Assembly: GCA_033977485.1 (NCBI GenBank)
Contig: CM066989.1
Span: 99,529,887 to 99,593,886, forward strand
DNA length: 64,000 nt
DNA from: Hydrangea macrophylla
Taxonomy: Eukaryota; Streptophyta; Magnoliopsida; Cornales; Hydrangeaceae
Direction: 5' to 3'
Shown in pieces: positions 43,308 through 55,560 of the stretch; the first letter of the stretch is position 1, and every line of letters begins with the position of its first letter. The notes under the pieces are model-generated. The model did no database searches and had not been told where the DNA came from. It was given only the letters and a program-made list of their open reading frames with translations. The translations under genes were made by a program, and so were the position numbers.

Positions 43308-43340
43308 TTTGCTAATGTGTTGTTTCTTAGTTGCCCAACA

Positions 43341-44990
43341 CTATGTCCCGTAGAGCATAGCTGGCCTAATAGCTGTCCTATAAAATTTTCCTTTTAATTT
43401 TGCTGGTATTCTCCGATCACATAATACTCCAGAAGCACTCCTCCACTTAAGCCAGCCCACTTTAATTCTATGGGTCACGTCATCACCAATCTCTCCGTCT
43501 CTACTGATCATTGAACCTAGATAGCGAAAGTGTTCCCTCTTTGGGATCTCATGATCTTCGATCTTCACTACTTCGTTGTCTCTACTTCCACTGTTGCTAA
43601 AAGTACATTCCATGTATTCTGTTTTCGTCCTACTTATCTTTAGCCCCTTAGTCTCCAGTGCTTCTCTCCAAGCTTCTAGTTTAGTGTTGAGTCCCCTTTT
43701 AGTCTCATCAACCAAGACAATATCATCTGCGAACAACATACACCATGGGACCTCATCTTGAATGTGTCTAGTCAATTCATCCATAATTAGGGCGAACAAA
43801 TAAGGGCTCAAGGCCGACCCCTGGTGCAAGCCTACGGTAATTGGGAATTCGCTTGTTTCTCTGGCTAGTGATCTAATTTTAGTAACTGCTTCATCATACA
43901 TATCCTTCACCACGTCAATATAGCCCTTGGTCAGTCCTTTCTTCTCTAGCACCCACCAAATTAAATCTCTAGGCACTCTATCATAAGCTTTCTCTAAATC
44001 AATAAAAACCATATATAGATCTTTTTTCTTCTCTCTATACTTTTCCATTAGTCTTCTAAGTAAATAAATTGCTTCCATAGTTGATCTCCCAGGCATGAAT
44101 CCAAACTGATTTTCTGTCACTGATGTTGCGCCTCTTAAGCGATGCTCCATCACTCTCTCCCATAGCTTCATAGTATGGCTCATCAACTTAATACCTCTAT
44201 AGTTGTTGCAATGTTGTACATCTCCTTTACTCTTATCTATAGGCACTAGGATGCTCTTCCTCCACTCATCAGGCATTTTTCTAGTCATTAAAATCCTATT
44301 AAAAGCTTTTGTAAGCCAAGATGCCCCCACATCTCCCAAGCATTTCCAAACCTCAATGGGGATCCCATCTGGGCCTAAGGCCTTGTTGGGTTTCATCTTC
44401 TTCAAAGCAAAATCCACCTCAAACTTCCTTATTCTCCGATAGAATCTGTATTCTCTAGTTTCATCGTAACTTCCAGTTTCTTCTTCCATTGTGTTATCCA
44501 TATGTTTTTCATTCAGCAGCTTCTCAAAATAGCTCTTCCACCTTTCCTTAATCTCTTCGTCGTTCACTAATACCCTAGAGTCATCGCTTTTTATACACTT
44601 AACCTGATTAATGTCTCTTGTTTTCCTTTCTCTCGATTTAGCAAGCTTATAAATACATTTTTCTCCCTCTCTAGTGTCTAGTTTGGTGTAGAAGGCATCA
44701 TAGGCTTCCATTTTAGCAACTCTAACTGTCCTTTTAACCTCCTTATTTGCACATTTATAGCTTTTGAAGTGTTCCTCACTTCTATCATTTTGCCACTTCT
44801 TAAAGCAATCCTTTTTGGTTTTTACTGCATCTTGTACCTCTTCATTCCACCACCAAGTATCTTTAGAAGCCAACCCTCTTCCCTTCGACTCTCCGAGGAC
44901 CTCATTCGATATTCTCGTGATGCATCTTGCCATTCTATCCCATATAGTATTGCTTCCATCTTCCAAATTCCAAGGTGCTTCTGCATACAT
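43341..44990 (-). pseudogene. RTE LINE reverse transcriptase
   Basis: An open stretch of 549 codons encodes the polymerase that copies element RNA at the nicked target. Motifs in order are WWWNEEVQDAVKTKK (linker from endonuclease), ALGPDGIPIEVWKCLG (residues 204-219), IDLEKAYDRVPRDLIWW (catalytic Asp 331), LHQGSALSPYLFALIMDEL and LFADDIVLVDETKRG (catalytic Asp 422 and 423). All catalytic acids are intact. It is bounded by an in-frame stop at each end. If those two stops were read through, it would be continuous with the pieces on both sides. Confidence 0.93.
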
Positions 44991-44996
44991 TCTCTC

Positions 44997-45308
44997 TTAG
45001 AATATTGCTAGTTTCTCACCTTTAAGGTTCCACCACCTAGTTCGCGGGTTTATAGGGTCTTTTCTAGTACGACATTGTCCTTTTATATGGATATCTAAAA
45101 TAGTAAGTCTATGTTGAGATGTTAAACACTCTCCTGGGATGACCTTACAGTCTTTACATGCTAAGCGGTCTGCCTTTCTCACAAGGAACAAATTGATCTG
45201 GCTTCTATTAGATCCACTCTTAAAGGTTATCAAGTGTTCTTCCCTCTTTTTAAAAAATGTGTTTGCTACTACAAGATCATATGCTACTGCGAAATCTAAA
45301 ATACTCAC
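44997..45308 (-). pseudogene. RTE LINE endonuclease, C-terminal part
   Basis: A 103-codon frame contains DLVVANTFFKKREEHLITFK, SGSNRSQINLFLVRK, KVIPGECLTSQHRLTILDI. The last block carries the S-x-H-R-L motif with the conserved catalytic His of APE endonucleases. It is joined to the N-terminal part by a one-base shift in a run of eight C at 45339-45346, and ends in a stop at 44997 before the reverse transcriptase part. Confidence 0.88.
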
Positions 45309-45886
45309 CCCTGCCTCATTCTGATCTCCAAAACCATACCCCCCCCATGCACCCTCTCATATCCAGTTCTATCTTTGCCTACATGTCCTTTAAAATCTCC
45401 GCCTGCAATTATCTTCTCTCCTCCCGGTATTTCTTGCATTAAAGCGTCCAACTCATCCCAGAATTGTCTTTTAGTGTGATCATCCAATCCTACTTGGGGC
45501 GCGTATGCACTAATCACATTAATTATATCCACTCCAACTACCAGTTTGATAAGCAATATTCTGTCTCCTTTCCTCGTGACTGTCACAACTTTATCCTTGA
45601 GGTTCTTGTCAACCACGATTCCGACACAATTTCTATGCCTATCTTTCCCTGTATAGAATATCTTACACCCGGTCTTTTCTACCTCCTTAGCTTTTTCTCC
45701 AACCCACTTTGTTTCTTGTAAACATACTACATTAACCTTCCTTCTAATCATAGTGTCTACTAGTTCCAAGGCTTTACCTGTTAAGGTCCCTATATTCCAA
45801 GTTGCTAACCTAAGCCTATAGTTCTGGACTAGCTTATTTACCCGCGGTGGCCCAGATGAGCGCGGGAACCCTTGCTTATTTAACAC
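45305..45886 (-). pseudogene. RTE LINE APE-type endonuclease, N-terminal part
   Basis: A 193-codon frame begins at an ATG at 45886. It encodes the nuclease that nicks the target DNA. Motifs are LRLATWNIGTLTGK (Asn 31), VVCLQETKWVG (catalytic Glu 58), NVISAYAPQVG and GGDFKGHVG, where most relatives have GDFNGHVG, so the Asn of this active-site block is Lys here. The frame shifts in the C run near 45340, after which the last residues are not native. The start is plausible but earlier in-frame starts cannot be excluded. Confidence 0.9.
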
Positions 45887-46140
45887 TGCACCCGGGCGTC
45901 GATGCGGCGCCCCTTACACATTTTTTGAAACACTCGAAGGCAGGCGCAACGCGTCGCTTAAAGGGAACGCCCTAGCATTTACACGAGTATTCATATTTGG
46001 ATTCATATCATAAGGATCTGACGGTTTTTTTTACGTGCTGGCTGTCGAGCTACCTAACGTACTAACCCTCCTCTTTTATCCGGGCTTGGGACCGACAGTG
46101 TTGAAACAACCCAGGCAGAGTTTTTATAACTGATGAATAA

Positions 46141-47129
46141 TTTTGAAAATTCATGTCAACAGATATCTTATTTAGATGTACCTAACATTACTCTTTATAT
46201 ATATTTAATAGATTCTTGACAACTGTAACATATGGATTTATTTTCAGTTAATTTAAATTGTCACCAACTTTGACAAGGGTAAAGTAGTAGTAAGCCCTAT
46301 TAGGTGTACCTTGTTTGTAATTGGCCCAACCCAAATAAGTATTTGGTGATAGGTCCACAAAAATATCTAAGACCATAGTGCCCCTAACAGCATCCCATGC
46401 CCCAAGATCCCAGTTTCTATCCTCACCAGCATCTCAAACAAGCGACAAATTCGTACAAACCACCCAGTCACCCACGATCACTGCGATATTCTCGGATTTT
46501 TGAATCCAAACACAAGATGCGTTTGATTTTTGCCATTCATTCATGATAAAATAGATTTTTCAGTTCACAAAAATTGATTCAAGCTCTTGGGGAAGAGAAT
46601 TTGCAATCGTCCCTCCAGCGTCGACGGTGATATCCAGAAAAATAATGGAAGAAAGGGTAACAATCATTCTACGTTTCTTGCCAAACATACCAAATTTCAC
46701 ACTATTTGTTTGGGCAATCTGCTTTTTTACTGGAAAGATTTTGAAAAAAAAAAATAAAGGTTTTTTTGCTTCAGAAATTTTTCTGCGCCACTTCGTTCGA
46801 CCACACTTGTGATTCGTGTTGCTGCAATTCTAGCACATTACCACTACAAATTTATTTCTTATGATTTTAAGGTCAAATTTCTCACTAAATTTTTGGGTAT
46901 TCGTCCTGTATGATAGTTTTATGTGACCACTTTGTACTGAAAAATTAGGCAAAAAATAGGGGTTTTGCTTCATATGTTCTTCTCCGCCACGTTGTTCGAC
47001 TGACATTTGATCTTTTGTTGGTGCAATTTCTGGGTTTGCATAACATCAATATTACGATTTACCTATGCTGGTTTACACAATATGACTATTCTTGCTTGGT
47101 GATACCCAAAGTGATTGGTAATTTGTGCA
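46141..47129. other. Intergenic DNA of unknown origin
   Basis: No supportable gene. Somewhat GC-richer text at 46300-46660 (CCCCTAACAGCATCCCATGC, CAATCGTCCCTCCAGCGTCG) could be a decayed gene or promoter, but no frame longer than about 60 codons is open. Confidence 0.4.
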
Positions 47130-47745
47130 AAAGAATATAGCAGATATTCTTATCTACTATATTTACCTGCATAATATCACTCATACTCATGTTTTAGTCA
47201 TAAATTTGCCACCAACCCACAAATAGTACATGTCATGCAATCTCTTGCTTGGCAAATGCACTATAATTGGTAAACCAAATTGATTGGTAAATATGTGAGA
47301 AATTTCTCACTAATATGAGAAAGTTGCACAGTAGTGAATAATTTTGTACTCATATTTTAGTAATAAAGTTGTCACTATCCATACTGATATTACAAGTCTT
47401 GCAATCTCATGCTTGTGTGATAAAATTTGTAGGTGGCAAATTTATTACTCAAATTTATCACTCATGTTTAAGTAATAAATTTGTCAACATCCCACGGATA
47501 TTATGAGGTCTTGCAATCTCTAGCTTGGCAAATGCACTATAATTGGGTGAAACCCCATGTGATTGGTAAATTTGATAAATTTCTCACTGATATGAGAAAG
47601 TTGCACATTCGTGAATAATTTAGGTAGCATATATTAGTAATAAATTTGTCACCACATATATTACAAGTCTTGCAATATTTAGCTTGGTAAATGCACACTG
47701 GTGAATAATTTAGTGATAAATTTATCACTCATATGTTAGTAGTCT
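47130..47745. repeat. Diverged tandem repeats of about 170-190 bp
   Basis: Four units share AGTAATAAATTTGTCACCAC, ATTACAAGTCTTGCAATCTC, GCTTGGCAAATGCACTATAA and CACTAATATGAGAAAGTTGC, in this order with small gaps. All lie on the plus strand. They may be subterminal repeats of a DNA transposon whose ends I cannot find. Confidence 0.7.
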
Positions 47746-48499
47746 TTCATTCCACCAAGTATACTAACTGATGAATCTATCAATGCAGTCCATGCATCAG
47801 AGTCCTCATCACAGCGAAAACGGTGAATAACCTCCTCAAACTGGAAAGAGATTTAGGAGTACGCTTGTCGCATTCCATTCACTATTCAGTGAAAATCAAT
47901 CTATGAGATAGGCACATACAGATGTTGTAGAAAACACCCTTCTGGCAGCTATTCGAAGCGTTAATTGAAAAATGAGTCAAGTTCGTAAAAAAATATGATG
48001 AGGTGTCTATATAAGCTACTACACATCAAAAGAGTCCACCACACGAGAGAACTCACTATTCCTTATGTGAAGGTTCCCCGGCGTTGATGACAAGACTGAA
48101 GAGAATGTTGGAGTTGATTATGTTCCAGTTGGTGATGGTGAGGATGAGGCTGATGTTGGTAATGTTAACAAATAAAATAGCAAGGGAGTGGCGGGCAAAG
48201 AGGGTTTTCCGGGAGAGCAAATCACAAAAGATCCCAGCACTTTTGCAACACCCAATCAGAATGAACACACTACTGGATCTGGAAAAAATATAAACCACGG
48301 GGTTATTATTAGTGCTAAGAATGCATTGTTCGATATGGACGTTGATAATCTGTGGAACCGTGTACTATTCTACACAATGTACACAAGAGTGGGGTGGGAC
48401 TGCCGAGGAAGATCAAGCACCACATAAAATTCTTAATTTTAATGACAATAGTGCCACAACAGTGGTGCATGATTCTGCATCCCGTGGTCAATACAACTG
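47746..48499. other. Unassigned region with short acidic/polar frames
   Basis: From about 48095 a plus-strand frame reads ENVGVDYVPVGDGEDEADVG, meets a stop, then GKEGFPGEQITKDPSTFATP and NINHGVIISAKNALFDMDVD to about 48350, after which it shifts. The composition looks coding, but I recognise no family. It could be an exon fragment of a host gene or part of the cargo of a DNA element. Confidence 0.35.
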
Positions 48500-48950
48500 T
48501 TTTGAGTGATAAATTTTGCACTAAGAAAAATTGTCAAGTGTTATATTCTGATCAATGGAACACTATTTTGAGTGATACATTCCGCACAAAAAATTGAGCA
48601 GCGAAGAACAAATCTTGCAAAAGCGATTTACAATTAAAATGAAGTTTATTGATCTGCCACTGTCACCAATACCATTTTTTGTAATATTTTGCACTAAAAA
48701 AATATCTGCTTGCGACAAACACATACATTTATGTACAAAGTAGCATAGTTTGAAGTGATAAATTCTGCACTAAATAAAACTATTTTGAGACAAACATTGA
48801 TCAACATAACTATTTGGATTGATAAATTTTGCACTAAGAAAAACTATTAAGTGATAAATTCTGATCAATAGAACATTGCTTTGAGTGATAATTAAATTCC
48901 GCACAAAAAAAACTGAGTAATAAAGATCAAATCTTGCAAACACAGGTTTG
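48500..48950. repeat. Repeated TGATAAATT(C/T)TGCACTAA units
   Basis: A block of about 120 bp (48505-48630: TGATAAATTTTGCACTAAGA, TTCTGATCAATGGAACA, CAAATCTTGCAAA) is repeated at about 48815-48945 in the same order. Shorter pieces lie between. It is similar in style to 47130-47745, so both may flank one element. Confidence 0.65.
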
Positions 48951-49469
48951 TAATTTGTCACACCCGTTCCGGGAAAATCAAATGTTTTAATAGGTATATT
49001 TGACTTTTGTGAATTATCAATGTTATTTGATAATTGGAAATGAGGTTGACTGGAGGTCAACAGAAAGTGTCAAGTGAGGACACGACAATCCAACAATTAA
49101 CAAGGCATGCGTATGATTTAAAAGACATTTATGTGATTAAATGCTATTTGAGATATCTGGTATTTTATGAATAGTAACTTTACCCATGTAGAGTAAATTT
49201 ATGGTAGTTTGATCTCGTGCGAGATCATTTTGAATACTGCGGCGAGAACGTGAGTGATACGCTGCATAAAAAGTAGGTGGTATAGAGATTCCACAGAGAT
49301 TAATTTTTGGATCCTTATTTTGGACCCAAACAGAATTTAGACGAAAATTTTTATAAAATTTTTAGTTTTCACTTGTGAAGTAATAAAATGGACGCGTGCG
49401 ATGTTCAGGAGATAATTAGAAGCTTTGAGAGCTCGTGGGGGAGGTAAACGTAATTTCCAAGAGTTATGC

Positions 49470-49479
49470 CTATATATAG
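49470..49479 (+). promoter_or_regulatory. TATA box of gypsy E LTR
   Basis: CTATATATAG lies about 515 bp into the LTR, followed by GTGGAGGTTGAG and a leader with CTTCCCGACGATAAACGGCG. Confidence 0.55.
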
Positions 49480-50576
49480 TGGAGGTTGAGATATTTTTCA
49501 AAATATCTTACAACCAAGAGAGTGAAAAGGGGGCTTTGTGGCTACAATCTTCCCGACGATAAACGGCGACCATTCGTCTGTCAGGTTTTCTCTAGATTTC
49601 ATATTCGGACTCCTCGAGTTATTAGCTTCATTTTGATACCTCTTAGGCCTCATTTGTAAAATTATTTTTGAACATCTAATTCTAGAAATTTGAAAAAAAA
49701 AACATGTAAATACTTGTAGGAATCCTTTAAGATCGGAGATCAGATAATTAATTGGGCTGCTAGTACTTCCCCTGAAGTTTTAGAGATATAGATTAAGATA
49801 TGAATTCTTAACCTATGTAATATAGGGAATTTTGGATGCTTTGGATATTGTGTATGAAATTGTGATCCAGGCAATTGATGTGTTAAATTAGGCCTGTTAA
49901 TTTTAGCGAGTAAGTATAGAAAAGCATGGTGATATGATTATATGAGTATGCTAAATGATTATGTGGGTCAGAGGGGAGTTTTGTATAATTTCAAGCTGAG
50001 GTACGCCTCTTGGTGTTTTGAGAGTTATTGTAGTGACAACTACTTGCTTGGTTTGGGAACCGGCCTAGCCAGAGCAGATGGATGCAATGGTTGAATGATC
50101 TTTGGCTAACCATTGGCATCACGGTTTAAGATTTAAGACTTGCCGATATACCGGATGAATGTGTATCTCTCTCTCCAGAGACTAAATTATGTGATTTAGA
50201 TGTTTAAAGCATGAACTGCCTCATATGCATTTGTCTATAATTGTACAGTCAGCATATAGCTGAGCAGTGGAGACTTACTCCATTGCAAGTGATAAGAAGA
50301 AAGGAAAGAAGAAGCGAGAGGAGTGAGGTCGAGGAATGCTGGGGAATCACCATTTGTTTATACTTTTGTTTTCAATCCTAGAATTGTAATAAGGATTTGG
50401 AAAATTTGTAATATGTCGTACCAGAATCTTGGCATGGTTTCATAGTATATATTGTAATCAGTAGTAAAATGTTATAAGTATGGTTAGAACGTTGAAATAT
50501 AGTTGTGTTTATATTGGCATTTGAGTGGAGAATTGTAGCTTTGAGATTCTGTAGAATGTGCAGATCTATGGGGAAT

Positions 50577-50865
50577 CAGTCGACTAGGTCCCCGACACAG
50601 TCGACTGGACCCCTGTTTTAAACGAAAAACCTTTCAATTTTCAAAGGCATCAGTTGACCGGTTGATGGAAAACAGTCGACTCGATTCTGCACAAAAACAT
50701 GACATTCTGCTAGATTGGATTCAGTCTACCGGATCAGTACCAGTCGACTGAGAAATCGAGAAACCAGTCGACTGGGTCCCCGACACAGTCGACTAGATAG
50801 GGCTATTGAACTTTCTTACTCTCTATAATTTACCTTACAGTCGACAGGGTTGTCGCCAAAGTCAA
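50577..50865. repeat. CAGTCGACTG palindrome cluster in gypsy E LTR
   Basis: About nine words of the type CAGTCGACTGG or variants (CAGTCGACTAG, CAGTCTACCGG, CAGTTGACCGG) occur in 290 bp, in a recurring phrase with GGTCCCCGACA. They differ from the TCGATCGA words of other LTRs in sequence but not in design. Confidence 0.85.
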
Positions 50866-50950
50866 CTGGACCTTTGCTTTTAAAAAGGATTCTTTTTGTA
50901 AGTGTTTCAATTGAGACAAACTTATTATAACTCCGTTTTTCATGAATTTC

Positions 50951-52721
50951 TGTCACACCCCAACTAAATATATAGATTCATTCTAACATAATAAAAGTTA
51001 AAATCCTAACCTCTAATATATTCTTATACATAAAACTATAATCATTATACAACTCCCAACATCTCTAACTTGTAATTTAAAAATAAATAAATAAGTAAAA
51101 TGAATAATACAAAATCCATCTTAACAAACCCAACCCCGTGGTCTTGATTATTTCTCATTGTGACGTTCATCTGAACCTGCGTGGTCATTAGCCACAAAAT
51201 TGAATAAGCTTTCGCTCAGTGAGTACGTGGTACTAATCATGCAATTGGAGTACTTAATGATTCATAACACCAATTAAACATTCACAACAATGAATGGTCA
51301 CAGGCGTGTCAAGTAATCAAACACCATCGTTCTGGACCCCTGATTCCGGGCCATTCTCACTTTTTTCGTCGCATATAGCGAAATCACACTCATTCATTTA
51401 TGACCGTAGTCAATTCGCTGTGGTCGTCACCACTATTCCCTTTTCTCTGAGGATTTCATCATCTCTCTGTCCCTTATATATGGGCTAGCTAATGGTGATT
51501 ATCACTTGAGACCTTTGACCCAAATAAACACATAAGCAGCTCAACATGTTAACATGGCAATTTCAACATTTTAGACATGTTAAATACAAAGTAATCACAT
51601 GCTTTTCTACTTAATCAATAATTAAGCATTTAATAATAAATTAATAACATTAAATATCCAATTTTGGGATTAGGACACTCACCTCTACGAATAATCAAAT
51701 AAGCCTAGAAACCTGAATTTTCCCTAGATTCAGCCCAAATATGAACCTGTAGTTAATCCTACACAATTTTGGTAAACTAAATGTTACCAACCCATTTGGG
51801 TCACGAAAAATCTATCGACTAAACTGAAAATAAATTATACTACAAGGTTAGGCTTACCTCCACGAGTCCAAATATGACTTCGTATCACGATTTGGGCAAC
51901 GTACGACAAAGTTATGGTATTGGAATGGAGGAACCTTCACTCCCTCTCTTCTCTCTCGCGATACTGCTCTCTCTCTGTGAGTCTGTTCACTTTTTTTTCT
52001 TTTTTTTTTCTTTCCCTTTTTTTTTGGCTTAACTACACACATATATATAATATATATGTATACCGCCGCCGCCTTCCTACACATGACACACACTTTCCAC
52101 GATTTTGTTTTTTTTTTTTTTCTTTTTTTTTAAGAACAAGATTGGCATGAAAAATGATATGGTGCTTCTCAATTCATACAAACTAACTTATATTTGTATC
52201 TAAACCCCCCAATTATTATGTAGACCTTATTATAACACCCAAACTAATTATATTACTATCCCAATATCTAAGTGAATCTATACTTATGTCACGTATAGGC
52301 CCCAAATGTGGTCCTAAATATTATATGAAGGCACTAATTTGCCTACCAATTATGCCATGTGTCCAATTACGCCCTCATAAGGGTACCCAAACTCGTCTCA
52401 TAAATAATCATGAACAATAATAGAATATTAAAGCACTGAATATTTTATCAATTAAATAACCATATGGTATCAACATGTATTACAATGTACACATTTACAT
52501 TTACATGTCTACCATTTAATCACATAAATGCAACTAAATGCAATTTATCCAAGTTGGACCTCCCGTGGGTCCTGTTTCACATACGTCCAACTGTGCCCTT
52601 TATCAAGCACTTATCACATCGGGGTAACTAGAACTTACCCAAATCATCACATGCAATTAATTATACTAATTAATGCATGCAAAATAATATTACTTCCATT
52701 TTTTTGGGTACGAGTATTACA
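50951..52721 (-). mobile_element. Solo LTR H inside gypsy E 5' LTR
   Basis: On the plus strand it starts TGTCACACCCCAAC and ends GAGTATTACA, with perfect ATTTC duplications (50946-50950, 52722-52726). On the minus strand it carries GGACTCGTGGAGGTAAG (51853-51869) and the hairpin module (51181-51217). These show the orientation and a relation to gypsy A LTRs. Length is 1,771 bp; no coding region. Confidence 0.92.
51181..51217 (-). other. Two-hairpin module of solo LTR H
   Basis: On the minus strand TGAGC-GAAA-GCTTA is a stem with a GAAA tetraloop, followed by GTGG-CTAATGA-CCAC and GCAGGTTC, the same order as in gypsy A and A2. Confidence 0.58.
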
Positions 52722-52830
52722 ATTTCACTTATGTTTTCTACTGCTATTTACTTTAATGGAACTGGATAAGCCTTGGTAGTGTGCCACGTGTCCTATTTTC
52801 GTGCGTAGCAGGATGGGTCATGACATTTAG

Positions 52831-52842
52831 TGGTATCAAAGC
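52831..52842 (+). other. Gypsy E primer-binding site
   Basis: TGGTATCAAAGC, five bases after the LTR end GGTCATGACA. Confidence 0.88.
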
Positions 52843-53029
52843 TAGAGGTAACAAAACTTTGAGAATATTCGACGTTGAGTGGAGTGTTGAGTGTGGGCAC
52901 ACATATTCTAGAATGTATTCATACATTGTAGAGGTGTTTGTTGCACATGCATGTTGTTATACATACAAGATTTTTTATTTCCATACATGCATAATGTTTA
53001 TGCATTGAGATTTACAGAATTGTATAATC

Positions 53030-54126
53030 ATGAGTGACGGTGACCGAAATTTGTCACCACACACGCACCTTATGGACCAAATGATAGAAATGATTGGAAA
53101 CATGGGAGACTTGATATAGAATATAGCAGAACGATTGTCTCCAGCACTTCCATTTGAGGCAGCATCGATAGCTATTGTGTCATTACCTGAGAATATGGGT
53201 ATGAGATCCGTATTTGAAAAGTTTACTAGGAAGAAGCTGATAGAGTTTCATGGGACTTCTGACACGACGCTCGCAGAGCATTGGTTATGGTTATGGAGAG
53301 AACTTTTCGATCTATTTCGATGACCGATAGGGAAAAGAATAAGAACGCTAGTGATATACTCAGGGGTGAGGCTCATAATTGGTGGGTGAACGTTCTAGAT
53401 CAGGGAGCACTGATAACTTGAGAAGGATTCAAGGCAGAATTTAATCGTCGATTCTTTCCAAGGGCTGCCCTTAATGCGAAGAAGAGAGAATTTGATAACC
53501 TTCGACAGGGGGTTATGACTGTCACTGAGTACACTTCGAGGTATAATGCTTTATTGAGGTTTGGAAAGGGGTCTGTGTTGACAGAGGAAGACAGAGCAAG
53601 GAAGTATGAGGATGGGTTGAGAGAGAACATCCGCCTAAGGGTGGAGACCTATAAAGATTCAACTGTTGTCGCAGTATAACAAATGGCACTTGTAGCCGAA
53701 AGTGAGATGGAGAGATCGAGGCAAAATCAACAAAGCCAACAAGGGAAGAGAAATCACGAAAGTAATGACCGGAGCTATGGAGCACCTTTTAAAAGACCAT
53801 TTGCACGGGGCTTTGGTTCTAACTCCAGTGGACCTAGGAAGCCGGCGAGTGGCATACCATTGTGTCCATTGTGCAATCGGCCACACACAGGTCGATGTTT
53901 TATGAAAAATTTCTAGAATAAAAAGTAAAGGATGAACAATGCAAGTGCTACACCGGATATGAGGGGCAAGTGCTACGATTGTGGGATGTTTGGACATCAA
54001 TTCAAGGAGTGCCTGAGGAAGCGCCCTCAGCAAGGAACTAGCTCTATGGCTTTTAGTAGTTCAAAGCCTAGACAGACCAACAACGGGGGATAGAGGATAG
54101 AGCAACGTCAGGGAAGGTCATTTCAA
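53030..54126 (+). pseudogene. Gypsy E Gag, broken
   Basis: From the ATG at 53030 the capsid protein is readable with frame changes: KKLIEFHGTSDTTLAEHWLW, GEAHNWWVNVLDQG, AEFNRRFFPRAALNAKKREF, YNALLRFGKGSVLTEEDRAR. It ends with two zinc modules, C-P-L-C-N-R-P-H-T-G-R-C and C-Y-D-C-G-M-F-G-H-Q-F-K-E-C (intact CX2CX4HX4C). Stops lie at about 53117, 53323, 53419, 53677 and 53914. These blocks are typical of Tekay-like Gag. Confidence 0.86.
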
Positions 54127-54723
54127 ATGAACTCGGGAGATATACCTGCTTCAGAGATAGTAGTCTCAGGTATGATGCCTATATGTTCATATCTAGCACG
54201 AATACTTGTTGACTCAGGATCTACGCATTCATTTGTATTGCATAATTTTGTTGAACATTTGAATGTTAGATCGACACCGTTAGGATATGAACTATCTATT
54301 GTTGTACCACTTAGTGAGCCGATAGTGACGTCTATGATATACAAGGCTTGTGAGATCAAATTAGGCAAAAAGTTAATGGCCGTAGACCTTATACCACTTG
54401 TAGTGAACCATTTTGATGTGATACTAGGAATAGATTGGTTATCTCTTAACCAAGCTACGATAGATTGTGAATGGAAAAAAGTTAATTTTTTATCACCGGT
54501 GCATGGGAACTTTTGTTTCCAAGGTGGGGTTACACCGCCACCATATTTAATTTTAGCCATCCAAGCGGGTAAGTTGTTGAGGAAAGGATGTCAGGGATTT
54601 GTGTGTTCAGTAACTGATATTTCAACGACCAAATCAAAGGTAAAGGATGTTCCAATAGTACGAGAGTATCCGAATGTATTTCCACATGACTTGCCAGATG
54701 TTCTTATTGAGAGGGAGATTTAG
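54127..54723 (+). pseudogene. Gypsy E protease and linker
   Basis: A 198-codon open frame has an intact active site RILVDSGSTHSFVLHNF (D-S-G), the core HFDVILGIDWLSLNQATIDC and the linker VREYPNVFPHDLPDVLIERE. A stop at 54721 interrupts the run into reverse transcriptase. It is the best preserved protease in the window, although the element around it is dead. Confidence 0.88.
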
Positions 54724-55560
54724 TTTACCATTTAGATAATGCCAGACTCAAGACCCGTATCGAAAACACCTTATAAGATGGAACCCGTGGAACTGAAGGA
54801 ATTGAAAATCCAACTATAAGAACTACTTGACAAGGGTTTCATTCGACCTAGTATATCAGCGTGGGGAGCTCCAGTGTTATTTGTGTAGAAGAAAGATGGT
54901 TCAATGCGTATGCGTGTTGACTACCGGGAGTTAAACAAGTTAACCATCAAGAACAAGTATCCGTTGCCTAGAATTAACTACCTATTCGACCAACTTCATA
55001 GAGCACAAGTGTTTTCAAAGATAGATTTGAAATCGGGCTATCATTAGTTGAAAGTAAAAGTTGAAGATATAGAAAAGACTGCTTGTAGGACGCGCTACGG
55101 ACACTATGAGTTCCTAGTCATGCCATTTGGAGTAACCAATGCACAAGCTGCATTCATGGACCTTATGAATTAAGTCTTTAAGGATTACCTGGATGACTTT
55201 GTGATCGTATTCATTGACGATGTCCTTATCTATTCACTGAGTGAGATAGAGCATGAGAGTCATTTGAAGCTTTATACTTCAGGGACTACAGGAAAAGCAA
55301 CTATTCGGGAAATTAAAGAAATGTGAATTCTGGTTACCTAGTTTTACTTTTCTTGGTCATTTGATCGACAAGAATGGAGTTTCAGTTGAGCCTCACAAGG
55401 TAGAAGTTGTATCTAATTGGCAGAGACCGACATCTATATCTGAAATCCAAAGTTTCTTGGGATTAGCAAGATAGTGCCGCCATTTTATTGAGAATTTCTC
55501 AAAGATATCATTACCTATGACAAAGCTAATGAGAAAGGGTGTTACTTTTGAATGGAGTGC
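54724..55560 (+). pseudogene. Gypsy E reverse transcriptase, heavily broken
   Basis: The blocks [64 protein letters not shown] and catalytic FIDDVLIYS are readable in one frame with at least six stops. Most of these stops sit where relatives have CAA, CAG or TGG. A frameshift follows the catalytic block near 55270. Confidence 0.87.

Larger units (their letters stand above)
42927..46120 (-). mobile_element. RTE-clade LINE, nearly full length
   Basis: It is flanked by perfect 20-bp duplications TTTTTATAACTGATGAATAA (42907-42926 and 46121-46140). Read on the minus strand it has a 230-bp leader (starting after ACAACCC), an endonuclease, a reverse transcriptase, and a 3' end ATAGCCGACCCCAATTGATT followed by tandem GGTTT repeats instead of poly(A). 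The APE endonuclease plus reverse transcriptase plus short tandem tail is the plan of plant RTE elements. Only about four lesions separate it from one continuous reading frame, so it is young. Length is 3,194 bp. Confidence 0.95.
48956..52825 (+). repeat. Gypsy E 5' LTR with nested solo LTR H
   Basis: Without solo LTR H and its target copy it is 2,094 bp. It contains a TATA box (49470-49479), a CAGTCGACTG palindrome cluster (50577-50865) and, near 50255-50285, TGGAG-ACTTA-CTCCA, a stem in the same relative place as the hairpins of other LTRs. Confidence 0.85.
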
